Positions 11,601 through 24,422 of a stretch of DNA of 64,000 nt are shown here, in pieces. The notes below the pieces were generated by a model, which saw only the letters and a program-made list of their open reading frames with translations, had not been told where the DNA came from and made no database searches. The stretch is from Microstegium vimineum. Its lineage: Eukaryota > Streptophyta > Magnoliopsida > Poales > Poaceae. Both the position numbers and the translations under genes were made by a program. The DNA is taken from positions 6,572,818 to 6,636,817 of the forward strand of contig CM039134.1 of the NCBI GenBank assembly GCA_022036555.1. The letters are read 5' to 3'. Numbering within the stretch: position 1 is the stretch's first letter; each line of letters starts with the position of its first letter.

Positions 11601-13156
11601 ATATTTCAGAGTTTTAATGCTAGTAATTAAAAATCTTATATTGCCTCTATGATTAAAAGAACAATACCTGGTTTATTTTATTAAGTAGAAAACAATATAT
11701 ATCATTTTGCGAACACAGATTAAAACAAATAAGTAATAAATACTCTTGACAACAAGTTGATGGAAATTCTCTATATAATTTAGACTGCTAACTTACTTAT
11801 TAATTATTGACGTACGGTATATTTGCAGCCAGTTGCATTGGATAACACAAGTCATAACTCATACCACACTATGGAGTACTCCTAGCTAGCTAAGTAGCTA
11901 GAGACAAATAATGATATGATTCAACTAGTCATATGATAAGACTGGCGCTCCAAAAATAAAAATGAAAACATTTACAATTATAGCAAGCATATTACTTAGC
12001 TTGGCTATGGAAACGAATCATTTATCTACTAGGTAGAGGATAATCCTATAATAATGCAAGATGCCAAGATCTAAACACTGCACAGCTTGCATTCACACAT
12101 ATACTAGCAAGCTATAGCTGTCTAGTATGTGTGATCGAGTACGTACGTACACTTGATCACTGTTATACCAAATACTCCTACTGCACACAGCTCTCATTCA
12201 CATACTAGCTAGCAAGCTATAGATAGCTAGACCGCATCTGTTTGCACCAACGACAGTAACAGCACGTACTATAGCAGTAGCGGCGTGTAGGCACCATGCA
12301 TGCATATATATGGCTGGACGGACTAGACTAGACTACCATGGTGCAAGTTCACGTGTGTGTGCTCGCGCAGATCCCGGCATGGACACATGCAAAGCTGCAG
12401 TATAACTATAGTGGCCGAATCTTTGCACACAAAGTGACACTTGTCCTTTCGTTGTCCATCGTCATATATGCATCATGCATTGCATGTATATCGATCACAA
12501 GCCATGCATGCATGCAGGTTGTGGAGGAGGTGTTGGTGCGCGAGCTGCGGTACGCGCGTGGGTTCGAGTTCGTGCAGGACGTGTCGTACGTGCAGTTCCT
12601 GGACCGCGTGAGCGCCGGCGAGCGCAAGCTCCGGGGCCAGGGCCTCTGGGACGTGCCGCACCCGTGGCTCAACCTCTTCCTCCCGCGCTCCCGCATCCTC
12701 GACTTCGCCGCCGCCGTCTTCCACGGCATCCTGCTCCGCGACGGCGGCAGCGGCGGCGGCGGACCCGTGCTCATCTACCCCATGAACCGGAGCAAGTGGG
12801 ATGGCGCCACGTCGGCGGTGCTCCCCACCGAGGAGGACGGCGACGAGGGGGTGTTCTACACCGTGGGGATCCTGAGGTCGGCGGTGGCGTACGGCGACCT
12901 GCGGCGCATGGAGGAGCAGAACGCGGAGGTGGCAAGGTTCTGCGACGCCGCCGCCATCCCGTGCACGCAGTACCTGCCCTACTACGCCACGCAGGCGGAG
13001 TGGGCGACGCGCCACTTCGGGGTCGTCGGGCCCGCCGGCACCGGCACCGGCACCGCCAGGTGGGACACCTTCCTCCGCCGCAAGAGGAAATACGACCCCA
13101 TGGCGATCCTGTCGCGTGGCCAGAGGATTTTCTCGTACCCACTTGCAATTGCCTGA
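8633..13156 (+). CDS. CKX2: Cytokinin oxidase/dehydrogenase, OsCKX2 (Gn1a)-like
   Basis: The product is an FAD enzyme that irreversibly cleaves the side chain of isoprenoid cytokinins. Exons are 8633-9817 (395 codons, phase 0) and 12518-13156 (212 aa plus stop), giving 607 aa. A hydrophobic segment at residues 11-28 suggests a secretory signal, followed by a Pro/Ser/Thr-rich stretch. The FAD-linkage motif GCGHS has its His at residue 136. The substrate-domain hallmark WDVPHPWLNLFLP and the C-terminal YDPMAILSRGQRIF are present. From memory it resembles rice OsCKX2 (about 565 aa) more than other rice CKX proteins, and its neighbours agree. Extra length comes from Ser/Pro, Gly and Gly-Thr low-complexity inserts. 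Codon use is very GC-rich. The second ATG at 8639 has a better start context. I recall more introns in rice Gn1a, but both exons here read through cleanly. Confidence 0.93.
10046..11320. repeat. Intron-internal tandem duplication
   Basis: Copy A starts with AAAGCTTTTTGGGCACTTTT at 10046 and copy B with nearly the same words at 10948. Both continue through TGTAAACTATTT, ATATGGTTTTATCAAAATC, GTTTTGTATGA, GATACCATAA and end in CACCCACACATTT. Copy A is longer because of about 280 bases near 10115-10395 and the MITE at 10675-10914. Confidence 0.8.
10675..10914. mobile_element. Stowaway MITE in CKX intron
   Basis: Left end CTAACTTCGTTCTAAATTAT and right end AACAGAGGGAG followed by TA. It is the same family as 16782-17017 (CTCCCTCCGTTCTAAATTAT). 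The corresponding place in copy B of the intron duplication (near 11280) reads straight through without it, so copy B preserves the empty site. Confidence 0.8.
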
Positions 13157-13747
13157 TGAAGTGATGAGAGATCCTCGTCGTCGTCGTCTTGCTGGCCGGC
13201 TACATGCATGAAATAATGCAAGCAAGCAAAACTGCAAAAGCATCATATCAAGAAGGCATGCATGGCTGTGTGTCTTGCATTAATTAATTTACTGATCGAT
13301 GAGTAGTAGTACGTCAAGTGATACAATTAACTACGTAAGTACTTCATATATACTAGCTGTGTAGATATTTTTAATTTAATGCACGTCATGCAAAGTGTCG
13401 ACAAGAATGTACGGTTGAACAGTATTGTACTGTTGTCAATACGGCCTGTGTGATGAGTATGACCACTGCGCATGAATAAATAAATAATATATACATGCAT
13501 AGATAGACATGTAGCGGTAAGTAATGATGCTACATATACAAGTGTTATTCTACATTCTAGATATAGAATAATTATATACTACACTAAATTGTTATATAAA
13601 AAAAACATCAGTAGGAAGCTGTTATACTAAAAAAAAGTTCAACGCGATTCATGCGTCTGAAATTAACAACTAACTTATACTAGTTAGTGGTATATTAGTG
13701 TTGTCTGAAATCATCTTAAATTTCAGGCACCTGAAATATAGGAAAAG

Positions 13748-13828
<81 letters not shown>

Positions 13829-13920
13829 TCTCTCTCTCGTCCCTTTATATCTGTCATCCGGGAAGCGTGTCTGTGAGGGAAACACGGTTTTCTAGAGACA
13901 GACATTAAGGAACAGAGGGA

Positions 13921-13966
<46 letters not shown>

Positions 13967-14235
13967 GTACGTACTACTCCCTCCTCCATATGACTTATCG
14001 ACTAAATAAGTTTTGACCAAGTTTATACTAAATGTTAATTTTTTTTTGTTTTTATTAAATTTACTATTAAATATATGCATAGATAATTATCTCATATTCT
14101 ATCCATCTCTAAATAGTTATTGTTTTTTCTAAAGATTTGTAAAAAATACGTACAATAACTTTATCTTCAAATAAATTTATTATAAAAAATATATTCAATG
14201 ATCTATCTAATGATCTTAATTATGTATCATAAATC

Positions 14236-14290
<55 letters not shown>

Positions 14291-16781
14291 GAGAAAAAAA
14301 TTGGTTATTTTTTGAGTCGTAAATGTGAATGCTATTTATGAGAAACCTGATCAAACATGAAACACTTTTGTGGAGCGGCTTTATTTACTTTTGGCTTAAC
14401 GTTGTTGGACGGTTCATTAAAACAACTCCTCTTAGGGTGTGCCCAACGCATGTAGTCAGCTAGCGCGTGACCTTGTCAGCACAGAACCGAAGTATAGGGG
14501 GGCCAATTTGCCAAATAAGTCTATATAAAGTACATAGGTACAAGAGAAATTAGTCTCATATAATTAGGTTACAGTGAATAAAATATAGTTGATTGTATGG
14601 TCTATTTTGTTCATGAATGAATGGATTTTTGTTTGCTCATTTGTATCTACAAAATTGCAAAAGCGTTCTTAAATGCAACTCTACAAAACTAGCCGATCTA
14701 TAGATGGTGCATTATATAATTTGGGGACTACTGGTTTAGGGCAAATCAAATAGCTAAGCATCTAAAATTCTATATTAAAAAGTAGCATAATCTCTCAATC
14801 AAGTACAAAACATCACTCAATCAGCCACGTAAAGTATATATAGCCTATCAATTTTAGTCTACAAGCAAGAAAAAAGAATAAGAAATCAATGGCGGTAGCC
14901 TGTACGCAGACTAGCAAGGGAGAGGGCTGATGTAAAGGATAGAGGAGGACTACTCGTTGAGGGCCGGCCGTCCAGTCTAGGCGCAGCCGCGCCGCTCACG
15001 GACGCAAGAAAGCCAGCCGGATGACTGTCTGGTAGACTCGCAGTTATACTTGTAGAGAGCCCCGTAGCCTGCTGACCTGTTGTGCGATTTGGACTAAGTA
15101 GAAGCTAGACTGGTTAAAAAAACACGAAGGCAAGGGGGGGCCATGGCCCAGCATGGCCCCAACTTAGCTCCGCCAGTGCTCGTCAGGCCACATAGGCTCG
15201 GATGCCACTTGGAAATAAAGTGATAGCTAGGTTAAGAGAGAGAGTGTGGTCCATAGAGAAAAAGTAGAGGAGTAAAATATAATTAGAAAGATAGAAAAGG
15301 ATGTACTAAAAAGCAGTGATGCTTTCGTTGAGACTATGTTAGCCTCGTAACACTCCTGTTACTTTTAGACCGGGGCAGACAGTAGGTGCTGCTCTGGTTG
15401 GCGGTGCCCTTACTAGCTTGCAAGCAGTTCATGTCCTTCGACAAGATAATCTACGACAGTAGGGACGGACACATGGGATGTACAGGGGCTCATGCCCCCC
15501 CTAAAATTGAAATTTTCACTAAATTTTTTTAAATTCAAATAAATTTTAAAATATTATTACAAATGTCACTATTTTTTTAAAAAAAATTTTAGAGTATTGG
15601 AAGGTTTATCTCTGCTCCATGGATATTGCTAGATCCCAGCTAGATCTCTATTGTACTGCCTACGAAAGAGAAACAGGCTGGACACATATGACAACGTCGG
15701 CCTCTTCTGTCTCCTCACAGGCGGAGGAGAGTCGACAACCTCGGAATTGTCAAAGACGTACCGCGTACGTCAACGACTTTCCCTCTTTTTTGATTGATAT
15801 TGATCGAGTTCTGCTTGCTTTAGCTTGATGGGTATTATGTTTATTTTGTATTGTATTAACTTGTCTCTCTATGATCCCCAATGATTATTAGCCATGTTCC
15901 TTCTCCCGCGTTAGTTGGAAGTTTTGGCATTGGTTTGCTACCGTATCGTGGAGCAAGCTGCTATTGACGAGGAGGCCAAGGTTAGGGTGGTGGGTGGTCT
16001 ATGTCCTCATCCTCTTCACCAGAGGCGCAACTAGGGAGCGAGCAGGGCCGTGGCCCCCCATCTGTCAGAAAATATACTTATATACATGTATATATACTTT
16101 ATCGGTCATCGTATTTTGTCTTGCTGGAACTGCCCCCTTCTCGTTCCGCTGGTTCCGCCTCTGTCCTTCACGTTTTCCTACTTGGGCCGATAGTGAAGAG
16201 GTTTGGGCTAGCCGTCGAGGAGTGGACTTCTAGCAACAACGCCCAAGGGGAACTCCCAGATCTAGCTATGATGGAGACAAACGACAAACTGTGGGACCAC
16301 AGGCCACAATTGAAACTTGAGAAGCTCTAACGAGTGGCTAGATCGATTCAGACGAGATTTGCACGCATCAGGTGCTGGATGGACAAGTTATAGCTCGGCA
16401 TTTGACACACATAAGACAATTTGAAATACAAGGCCGAAACATAGCAAACAAAAAAAACAAAAAAAAAACTTAAACAACGGCCCTTTTAGATACTCTAGCA
16501 TGGCTAGAGGTTAGAGTTAGTTTCGAGCACAGAACTAGCTCTAGTCAAAGACATGTTTGGATGCAAGAGTTAGAATGACAATAAATGTGGTTATCCAATC
16601 ATTTGACTCATTTAAACCATCCTGAATTAGAAAAAAAAACAATTATTGTGGAGCTCACCAAAACTAGATCAAATAATCACCCTTTAAGGGGATAGTTTTT
16701 TTTTTGGATGTGTTAGTTGTACAAAACTAGCTCTAGCTATCCTGTTTAGCTACTTTTGGGTTAGTTGAGTATAAAGTAGTA
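13157..16781. other. Intergenic with SSRs and decayed repeats
   Basis: No gene is supported. Contents are AT tracts at about 13750-13826 and 13922-13962, a TAA tract at about 14240-14290, a small Stowaway-like element at about 13829-13920, and AT-rich or GGCCC-containing repeat debris at 14440-15600. Open frames at 15619-16330 have no domain and look like retroelement debris. Confidence 0.5.
13750..13962. repeat. Two (AT)n microsatellites flanking a small MITE
   Basis: AT tracts at about 13750-13826 and 13922-13962 surround a roughly 90 bp sequence, CTCTCTCTCGTCCC to GGAACAGAGGGAG. That sequence shares CGTGTCTGTGAGG with the element at 18919-19010. Confidence 0.7.
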
Positions 16782-17017
16782 CTCCCTCCGTTCTAAATTA
16801 TAGTCCGTTTGACTTTTTTAACCCCAAGTTTGATTATTCGCCTTATTCAATTTTTTGTGCAAAATATCACTTCTTTTATTATGACTTTCTTGTTTAATGA
16901 ATGGTCTACAAGGATAACTTAAATTTGACTATATTTACACAAATTTTTTGAATAAGATGAGTGATCAAACTTGGGGTCAAAAAAATTCAAACAAATTATA
17001 ATTTGAAGCGGAGGGAG
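16782..17017. mobile_element. Stowaway MITE
   Basis: A 236 bp element with ends CTCCCTCCGTTCTAAATTAT and ATAATTTGAAGCGGAGGGAG, and TA on each side. It is a full-length, well-kept member of the family also seen at 10675 and 17135. Confidence 0.9.
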
Positions 17018-17134
17018 TACAAACTAGCTCTAGCCCTTAGATCAAACAGGGCCATAATATGTTTATTGTAGTAGCATTGAACAATGCCAAAGTTTTCTAC
17101 TGGAACACAATCAATTACAAATATCATGTATATA

Positions 17135-17371
17135 CTCCATCCGTTTCAAATTATAGTTCGCTTGACTTTTTCAATCTCAAATTTAATCACTCATCTTATT
17201 CGAATTTTTGTGCAAAATATCATTTTCTTTTGATGTGACTTGATTATTTAATAAATAGTCTACATAAATAACTTAAATTCGACTATGTTTACATAATTTT
17301 TTTTGAATAAGACAAGTGGTCAAACTTAGGATCAAAAAAGTCAAACGAATTATAAATTGAAATGGAGGGAG
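17135..17371. mobile_element. Stowaway MITE
   Basis: It starts with CTCCATCCGTTTCAAATTAT after TA and ends with AAATTGAAATGGAGGGAG. The right TA is altered to TG. It is a sister of 16782-17017, about 120 bp away. Confidence 0.85.
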
Positions 17372-20300
17372 TGTACAAAACATTTTGGAAATTTTGTTGG
17401 AACGACCAAGGAATCGTACAACTAGCAGAACAACAAATTGACAAGAATGAAACAATTCGAAATGTAACACACACACATCTAATATATATCACAAAAAAAT
17501 CCAAATTCTTGGAATAATGAATTATACTCCTTCCATCCGGAAAAAAATATACAACTTTATCATAGTACTGAGTCAAACCATCTTAATTTTGACCGAGTTT
17601 ATGTAGAAGAAAAATGTCAATATTTATATACTAGACTACATTCTTTATTGAACATATATTTAATAGTATACCTATATATTTTGCGGCATAATTATTATTT
17701 TTATATAAATTTAGTCAAACTTTAGATAATTTGACTAAGAAGAGAACTAGAATATATTGCATCCATCTAAGAACGGTGGTAGGATTAATTAGTAGATAGA
17801 ACAATCTAAATTGTCAAAAATCTAGTTCCTTTGAGGCATCTCAGCTCCATCTAACATTTATTATAGCAGAAGTGTTCATTGCACTGTTTACTGATTTCAT
17901 TTTTTGCTCACATCCTCTCCTCTCTCACTGACAAGTAAGGAGTTGCTGGAGCCATTATTTTTGGCTCTCCCTGCTCCCGCCCCTCTAACAATACAGTAGT
18001 GCTGCTACAGTTTGACAGCCAGAGCAGGCGAGAGCTCGGCCAAACAACCTGTCAGTAGAGCTCCAGCCAGCATTGGCTTCAGTTAGCTAGCTCCTCCGTG
18101 CATTACAGTGAGAAGTTATTTTTATCTCTACCGTCTAAATAAATTAGAAGCTCCTTCTAAGAAAAATGAACTAGAAGCTAGCTAGCGAAGCCACTAATTT
18201 TAGCTTCACTAGTTCATTCATCACATTTGCAGCACAATGATTTCCACTCCGCCCAAGGACCATGCATTTGACTTCTTCTTTAGTCTTCCCAATAAAAAAA
18301 AGGTTTGATTTTGACAGTAATAACCTCACTTTCATTGACGCTTGCGATCGATTAGTTTTTGTGTCATCAACGTCGTCAACTGCGCATAAGTGTGTAGGGT
18401 TATTAGCTTACACTAGCTTTTGCTTTCACTTGGAGCTGGCACGGCCGCACGGGTTGCAAACCGATAGGTAGTCGAAAACATCGTCGTCATGGCCAGATTC
18501 GATAGATTAGCATGCATCTTTCTAAGAGGGAATAATATTTACTTACTTAATAAATATATATACAGTGATAATCCAAACAATCGCTAGGTAAGAACAGTAA
18601 TTAAGTAGGATCGAGCTAGCTAACGCGATGGCGATTGATTGGAGCAAGCTAACGCGATGGATCGATGGATGGATGATGACATTGTTCCAAGACCGATGCG
18701 TATTTGGATTATATTGTCCAGCCGTAAGTAGCCATCGTTTGAGATCTGATACAGATCTCTCTTCATCCGATCCTTTTGCAAGGATAGATCTCCCAGAATA
18801 CACGTACGTGGATGTCTGCTGTGCCTGCTGTCTGGACGATCGACGATGGAACCTGTCGGCTGTGGCGTGCATGCATGCCCATCTGTCATCATCTTTGAAT
18901 GAACTGCATGCTGCGTAGTATACTTCCTCCGTCCCGTTGAAAGTGTCATTTGAAAAACGTGTCTGTGAGGAAAATACGATTTTTTAGTGACACTTTCAAT
19001 ATGACAGACACCAATTATTGAATCATACATAGTTCGTTAGAGATAGTCTCATAGGAGTGTATATTGTGTGCCGTGCTTCAGCAGTTCAGTGAAAGTTCAA
19101 CTTGATTCTGGCTCTACTGAAACAGGCAGGCACTATATAGCTTCTGAGTTTATTGAGCAAAATATATCTTCTGAGTTTTGACAGGTCGCGGTATCTATCG
19201 CTCGCAGTCGTCGTTATCAGAGAAGACAGTGACCTAGCAGAGCGAGCTATTAGCTAGCTAGCTTGACACAGGTCAGGACCATTCAGACGGATACAGTCAT
19301 ACAGGTGAATAATCTTGGACGGAAACGGATCGATCGGCCAGATCGCGACTGGACAGTGACACCGAACCCCAGCTCGTATATCCTGGCTAACCAATGCTTC
19401 AGTCTTATAATTTGGAACGAAGGGAATACGTCGGTATCATGCACAGCTCATGATGCATGTACATGACCTAGGTATAACCAACCAACCATCTTCCAAATCA
19501 GTGCATGATGCATGCATGCATATGATCCATGTGGTGAAGAGCTATAGCTTTGCTTAGCTAGCCTGCCGCGCAAACAAGCACATTATTTCACGAAAGCGAC
19601 CAAGCAGGAGCTAGCTGCCAAAACGACTCGGATATCGTTCTGTGTGCGCGATGCTTTATACATATGTTGATATGTTGGAAGTACCACAAGAGATCGCACC
19701 CACGCAAAAGCTAGCTACCTGCGTGCTGACCAATCAGATCTCTGAAAGTTCCCGTGGTGAATTGGGTATCTAATCCCAAACTTAATTAAGGGAAAATTTG
19801 AAAACTGCCATAATAATTTTGCTAAATTGAAAATATGTCATCTTGGTCTATATATCATTGACTTGTGTTAGCCCCACGTATCATTATAATACCAATGACA
19901 TATCTTCAACTTTGCAAAATTGTAATAACATATTACAGCTCAACTGAAACTAAAACTAGAAAAACTACAAAACTATTTTAGGAAGTTGTACACTTAAGGG
20001 TTTTTTACATGTTTTAACTTACGTGTAACCTAAAAGAGTTTTCGAACCTACAAGGCTACAACCTAGAGCCAATCCTATGAACTAAGGCTATAGTTAATCT
20101 AAAAAGATAATAAAGACACAAGAAAATCACACGGGGAGCAATAAATACAATAAGAAAAAAAAACTTAAGCAACATATGGTAAAACTCCTAAAGACGTGGC
20201 AATATATCCCGTGATATCACTTGCCAAAACATAACCTCTATGTTAGAGCGCTCTATCAAGGTACACTCATGGTCACAGTGTTAGATTTGCTACACAAGCT

Positions 20301-20796
20301 AGGTATCCATGCATATTAACCATAGACTAGTGTCGTGAGTCAGGAAGTCTCACCTCGTCACACGGATGGCCAGATCTTTCGATCGCCTTGATTCGTGTAC
20401 ACTATGGAGCTTCTTCACATTCTCCACATGAGGAATGGTTATCCTCATCCTTTGCACACCAAAGGCCATGGACACCTCAAATGCTCCAGCTCACCAACAC
20501 ATAGAAGGGATCGGAGTAGCAACCCAATCTTATTTCCTGCATCCAGATCCACTCACAGAAAAAATGAGCCGTTGGATAGAAGACCACTACACCATTACCG
20601 AAAATTGAAGAAGACCTCAAATCCTCTGCCTCACCAATATACAAGAGCGCAACCTTCTAATCTTGCTCCACCCAAGACACATATTCGATCGCCTTTGAAA
20701 GTTAGAGGTCAAATAACCAGGTGTTCCATTCAAAGGAGGAGGATGTAAGAAAATTTGGAAAATGTAACTTGAATTTTTTTTTCTTGTTTTCTGGCT
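17372..20796. other. Intergenic, MITE remnants, no gene
   Basis: A degraded Stowaway begins near 17527 (CTCCTTCCATCCGG). A small element at 18919-19010 has ends CTTCCTCCGTCCCG and inverse debris. The partner of 1622-1760 lies at 19450-19620. Open frames at 18543-19030 and 20395-20748 have no domain. Confidence 0.5.
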
Positions 20797-20959
20797 TATA
20801 GATATGCGTTATATATGACGACCATCAGCATGCAGCAGCGAGATATAGACGATCTTGCTACGGATACGTATAGTAGCTTGACCTGCAGCTAGCATGCAGA
20901 CATACTCGTATGTTTAGATCTCTTCAAAATTACAAAACTTTACCAGATTCTCTGTCACA
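20797..20959. repeat. Right arm of a long-range inverted repeat
   Basis: Inverse complement of 1-187. It runs from TTATAGATATGCGTTATATA to TCTCTGTCACA. It lies about 400 bp before the ceramidase-like gene. Confidence 0.8.
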
Positions 20960-21360
20960 TTTAACGTTTAGACACATACATGTAACACTAAATATACGTA
21001 AAAAAAACTAATTATACACTTTGTCTGTAGTTTGCAAGACAAATCTTTTAAGTCTAGTTACTTCATGATTGGACAACGTTACGGTGCTAATATAAAATTC
21101 AAAATTATTTTCAATCTAAACAAGGCATCCAGTTTGTGCTTTTAGCGTAGCATAAGTTTTTCTTTTCTATTTTGCTGGAAATTTTGTATAGCAAGCCCTG
21201 TCCGGTAGAATACAGGCCTGGCTTACATGACCCTGAGAAAAAGGCCCATAATCACAAACACGGCCCGGCAGAAGAACTCTAGGCCTCCACTCCACTCCAC
21301 ACTCCGCCGCAAGCATCCAACTGAGCCCGCAACCGTAACCAGCAGCATCTCGCCGATCGG

Positions 21361-23703
21361 ATGCATCTCGCCGCCGACCTGCCCCCGCACCGGGGCCGAG
21401 GCGGCCCCGGCGCGGTGCCCATCGCGCTCGCTTCTGCCCTGCTCCGACGCGAGAACCACCGCCGCCGCGCGCTCGCCTGCGGGGCCGTCCTCGCCTCCGC
21501 GCTGCTCCTCGTGGCCACGCCGCGGTTCCGCCACACCCCTGCGCTCCACCGATTCGCCGACATGCGCAATCTCCTCGGCGTGCCCAACACGCTCAACGTG
21601 CTCACCGCCTACCCGCTTCTACTCGCCGGGGTCCCGGGCCTCGTCCTCTGCGTCTGCGGCAGCGGTTGCTTCGGCGTCAGGTGCTCACCTTACTCACCCA
21701 CATGTTGTTTGATGAAATGTCTTACTAAACAAGTTCGTGTTGTGTCCTGGACTCCTGGTTTGATAATTTTCTTACACGTGAGTCAAGTGAACTGATCGAT
21801 GAACCTTAAAATTGAGGAATTATGTGGATAGCCAATGTTTTTGGCATGGTGGTTTACTAGCTGTCAAATGGCATAGTGGACTTATTCTTGAAAGCTTCGG
21901 GAGGGTTAACATGATTAGTTATTATTGCTGCCGTGTCCTAATGTGGCTCCACTAATTCAGTCGATTTTTGATTTAAATGGGAATTTCCAATGAATCATAT
22001 TGAGATCCTTTGCTGTTATAGGCATTTAGGCTCGAATAGCTCAGCCATGTCTTCTAGCATCTGCTTGCTTTGCTTCAGCATGTGCAATCCAATCTTGACA
22101 CAGAATAGAATGGTCTGGATAATGGGATTTGGATCATGGGTGTTCAATTAAAACTAGTTTGGTATGCTTCAATGGAAGACAGTAAACGATATGTGTGTAT
22201 GATCTTACTGCTTGTTCAAATATGCCACTTCATGTGAAACTAATCTGGTTTTCTGTGAGGTGTGCTGCTTCAATAAATTTCCAATCACGATGATAACATG
22301 TCACTTTGTGGAATCATGTAGCTTGAGGTGGGAGGCCTGGGGATGGTTCCTCTTTTATGCTGGGAATGTAGCAGCAGCATTTGGCTCGGCTTACTATCAC
22401 CTCAAGCCAGATGATGACCGCTTAATATGGGACAGGTTGCCGGTACCTGAATACTACTTTCTTGCTGTCATCTTCTCCTCTGTTTATTCTTCCTTTTTTC
22501 GCATGGTTTTGAGTGCATTTGGTTTTGAGAGATTAGTGTTTAAAAATGCATTTATACACTTTAAATCCAAATCTTTGACTATACATAAAACCGTACACAC
22601 CTGGGTTTTCAGGGTTAAAGTTGAGACTGCCAATTGCTAATAAATGATCTGAGCCGAATAATTCATGTACAAATAGACAATGGGATGGATGAATATCGAA
22701 AACATTGTTCTGGTTATGGATACTTACTGTATGCTCTTGCGATGCAGATGATGATATCCTCCTCCTCACTTTTGTCAGTATTAGTAATTGAAAGAGTTGA
22801 TGAGAGGTTTGGGCTATCTTGTTTGATCTCACTCATATCTCTTATATTAGTGAGCAGTGCATGTGAAAGGTATAAATATGTCTCACACTCCTTCAGCTTG
22901 TTCCTCTTATGGTTGATCTCAAAATGAATACTTGAAATGAGTCCTCGTCATATGTTCTTCTGGCTGATTAGGGTTCTTGATGATATGCGTTTATGGGTTA
23001 TTCTGAACTTTGTTCCTTGCATCGCCATTCCTGCAATGCTATTCTCGTTTCCTCCCAAGTATACACATTCAAGGTTTTGGTTCCTTGCTACAGGTGGCTG
23101 TAACCGACCCACTGCAATCAAAATCTGTTGGCCCTTAGCAAAAACTTTTATTTGATTCACATCTGGGTGCAGGCTTTTACCTTATTGCAAGATTTGAAGG
23201 CCTTGCTGACAGGAAAGTTTACAGTGTGAACCAGTACATCATTAGTGGCCATTCCCTGGAGCACCTTTGCTTTGCCCTGGTGACGTTTATGCTAACTGTG
23301 ATGCTGTCCTTCAGAAATATTAAGATCGCCAGGTAACCACATGATTAAATGTTATGGTAATTGAAGTCTTTGAATAAATGTTATGAACAAATGGTTGTCT
23401 AGGTGGGGTGGATGTCACCCAGGCAACCATGGTTTGGTTGTCACCTTCTATCTTTTAAAAAAATGCTAGGATGGACGTCTCTTCCCCTGTCGAGTTTTTC
23501 TTATGAAAACATGACTATTGTGTTCCGTTTACAGTATGATTACTTGAGATAGCATATTCGAGATGACTCCATATTTGTGCAAGCAGCTTCATGTGCTTTT
23601 ATACTTGCACGTTTAAACCTTCCATTTCAATTTCCCTGAAATGCAAGCAGTATCTGTTTTTTTGTTAATCATTATCATGCATCTTCTCCACAGGGACTCC
23701 TGA
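21361..23703 (+). CDS. Alkaline ceramidase-like (CREST) membrane protein
   Basis: Six exons: 21361-21680, 22322-22442, 22748-22869, 22972-23093, 23173-23332 and 23694-23703, encoding 284 aa. All introns are GT-AG and phases close. The protein has about seven hydrophobic segments. Residues 129-144 hold S, then H at 133 (GSAYYH), then D at 144 (IWDRLP). HxxxH occurs at 255-259 (GHSLEH). This S/H/D/HxxxH set is the zinc-hydrolase signature of the CREST superfamily, which includes alkaline ceramidases. From memory, grass relatives are annotated as alkaline phytoceramidase family, but substrate and activity are untested. An endomembrane location is inferred. The last coding exon adds only Asp-Ser after the shared Arg codon. 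The start is the only in-frame ATG before the conserved core. Confidence 0.85.
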
Positions 23704-24168
23704 CCTGTTGCTGATTGTAACATGGGTGCAGAAATTCTGTGAAAAAATTGCAAGTTTGGAAGACAGACCCCGGGAGGACGAAGTGATCCAGCTAAATTCC
23801 TAATAGTAGATAGTCTACCTTAACATTGTTCCGATTGCCAGGGTGATTCACCTGTGACTTCCCCGTGTCGTTTCAGACTGATGGTGGCATAGGTCCATAT
23901 AGAGGGCGCAATTTATTGGTCTGTCCAATTCATGCTGTGAAAAATTATTTATGTCCGTAGTTTTATAGACATGGAAAAACTGGACGCCGAGAGTCCATTG
24001 TACACAGACATCCAACTGTGAAGTGACTTGTTCTGTTATTGTGTCATCATGTGTGCTCTTCTCATAATTAGCTGTGGTCTGAGACTCAAATCGCTGCTCT
24101 TGCTGTGTTCTTTCTGGTGTACCGTAAATCTGTAGTTTTATGATAATTGATTATTTGTCCAATTCGGC

Positions 24169-24281
24169 CTTGTTTGGATGCATATGTATCATCCTCAAAC
24201 ACATTTGTTAATGTATTTGAACTAATTTTTTACTCTAATTCACTTTAATCTATGTGGTTTGATGTGCATCCAAACAAGATC
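24169..24281. mobile_element. Small MITE between two genes
   Basis: CCTTGTTTGGATGCATATGT and the inverse TGTGCATCCAAACAAGA are the two ends of a roughly 113 bp AT-rich sequence. It lies between the ceramidase-like 3' region and the PPR gene, within that gene's promoter region. Confidence 0.6.
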
Positions 24282-24422
24282 TTCGGTGTGAAATTTTACA
24301 AAAAATGTATTCAAGTATGATGTGGATATAAGATCTCAATTTAGCAAAACGAAGATGGGATTAGTTAGGTCATTGATGAAGGGCAATTTAGCAGACCTCA
24401 TGGTACGCTGATTGATCTCTAC

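Larger units (their letters stand above)
9818..12517 (+). other. CKX intron 1 (2.7 kb, repeat-rich)
   Basis: The donor is GACAAG|GTAACA and the acceptor is CATGCAG|GTTGTG, both in phase 0. The intron holds an internal duplication (copy A about 10046-10945, copy B about 10947-11320) and a Stowaway MITE inside copy A. Open frames within the intron carry no domain. Confidence 0.85.

Noticed and set aside
12473..13246. A 257-codon antisense frame over CKX exon 2
   Set aside because: The plus frame has CKX motifs throughout. The antisense frame has none and exists because stops are rare in GC-rich DNA.
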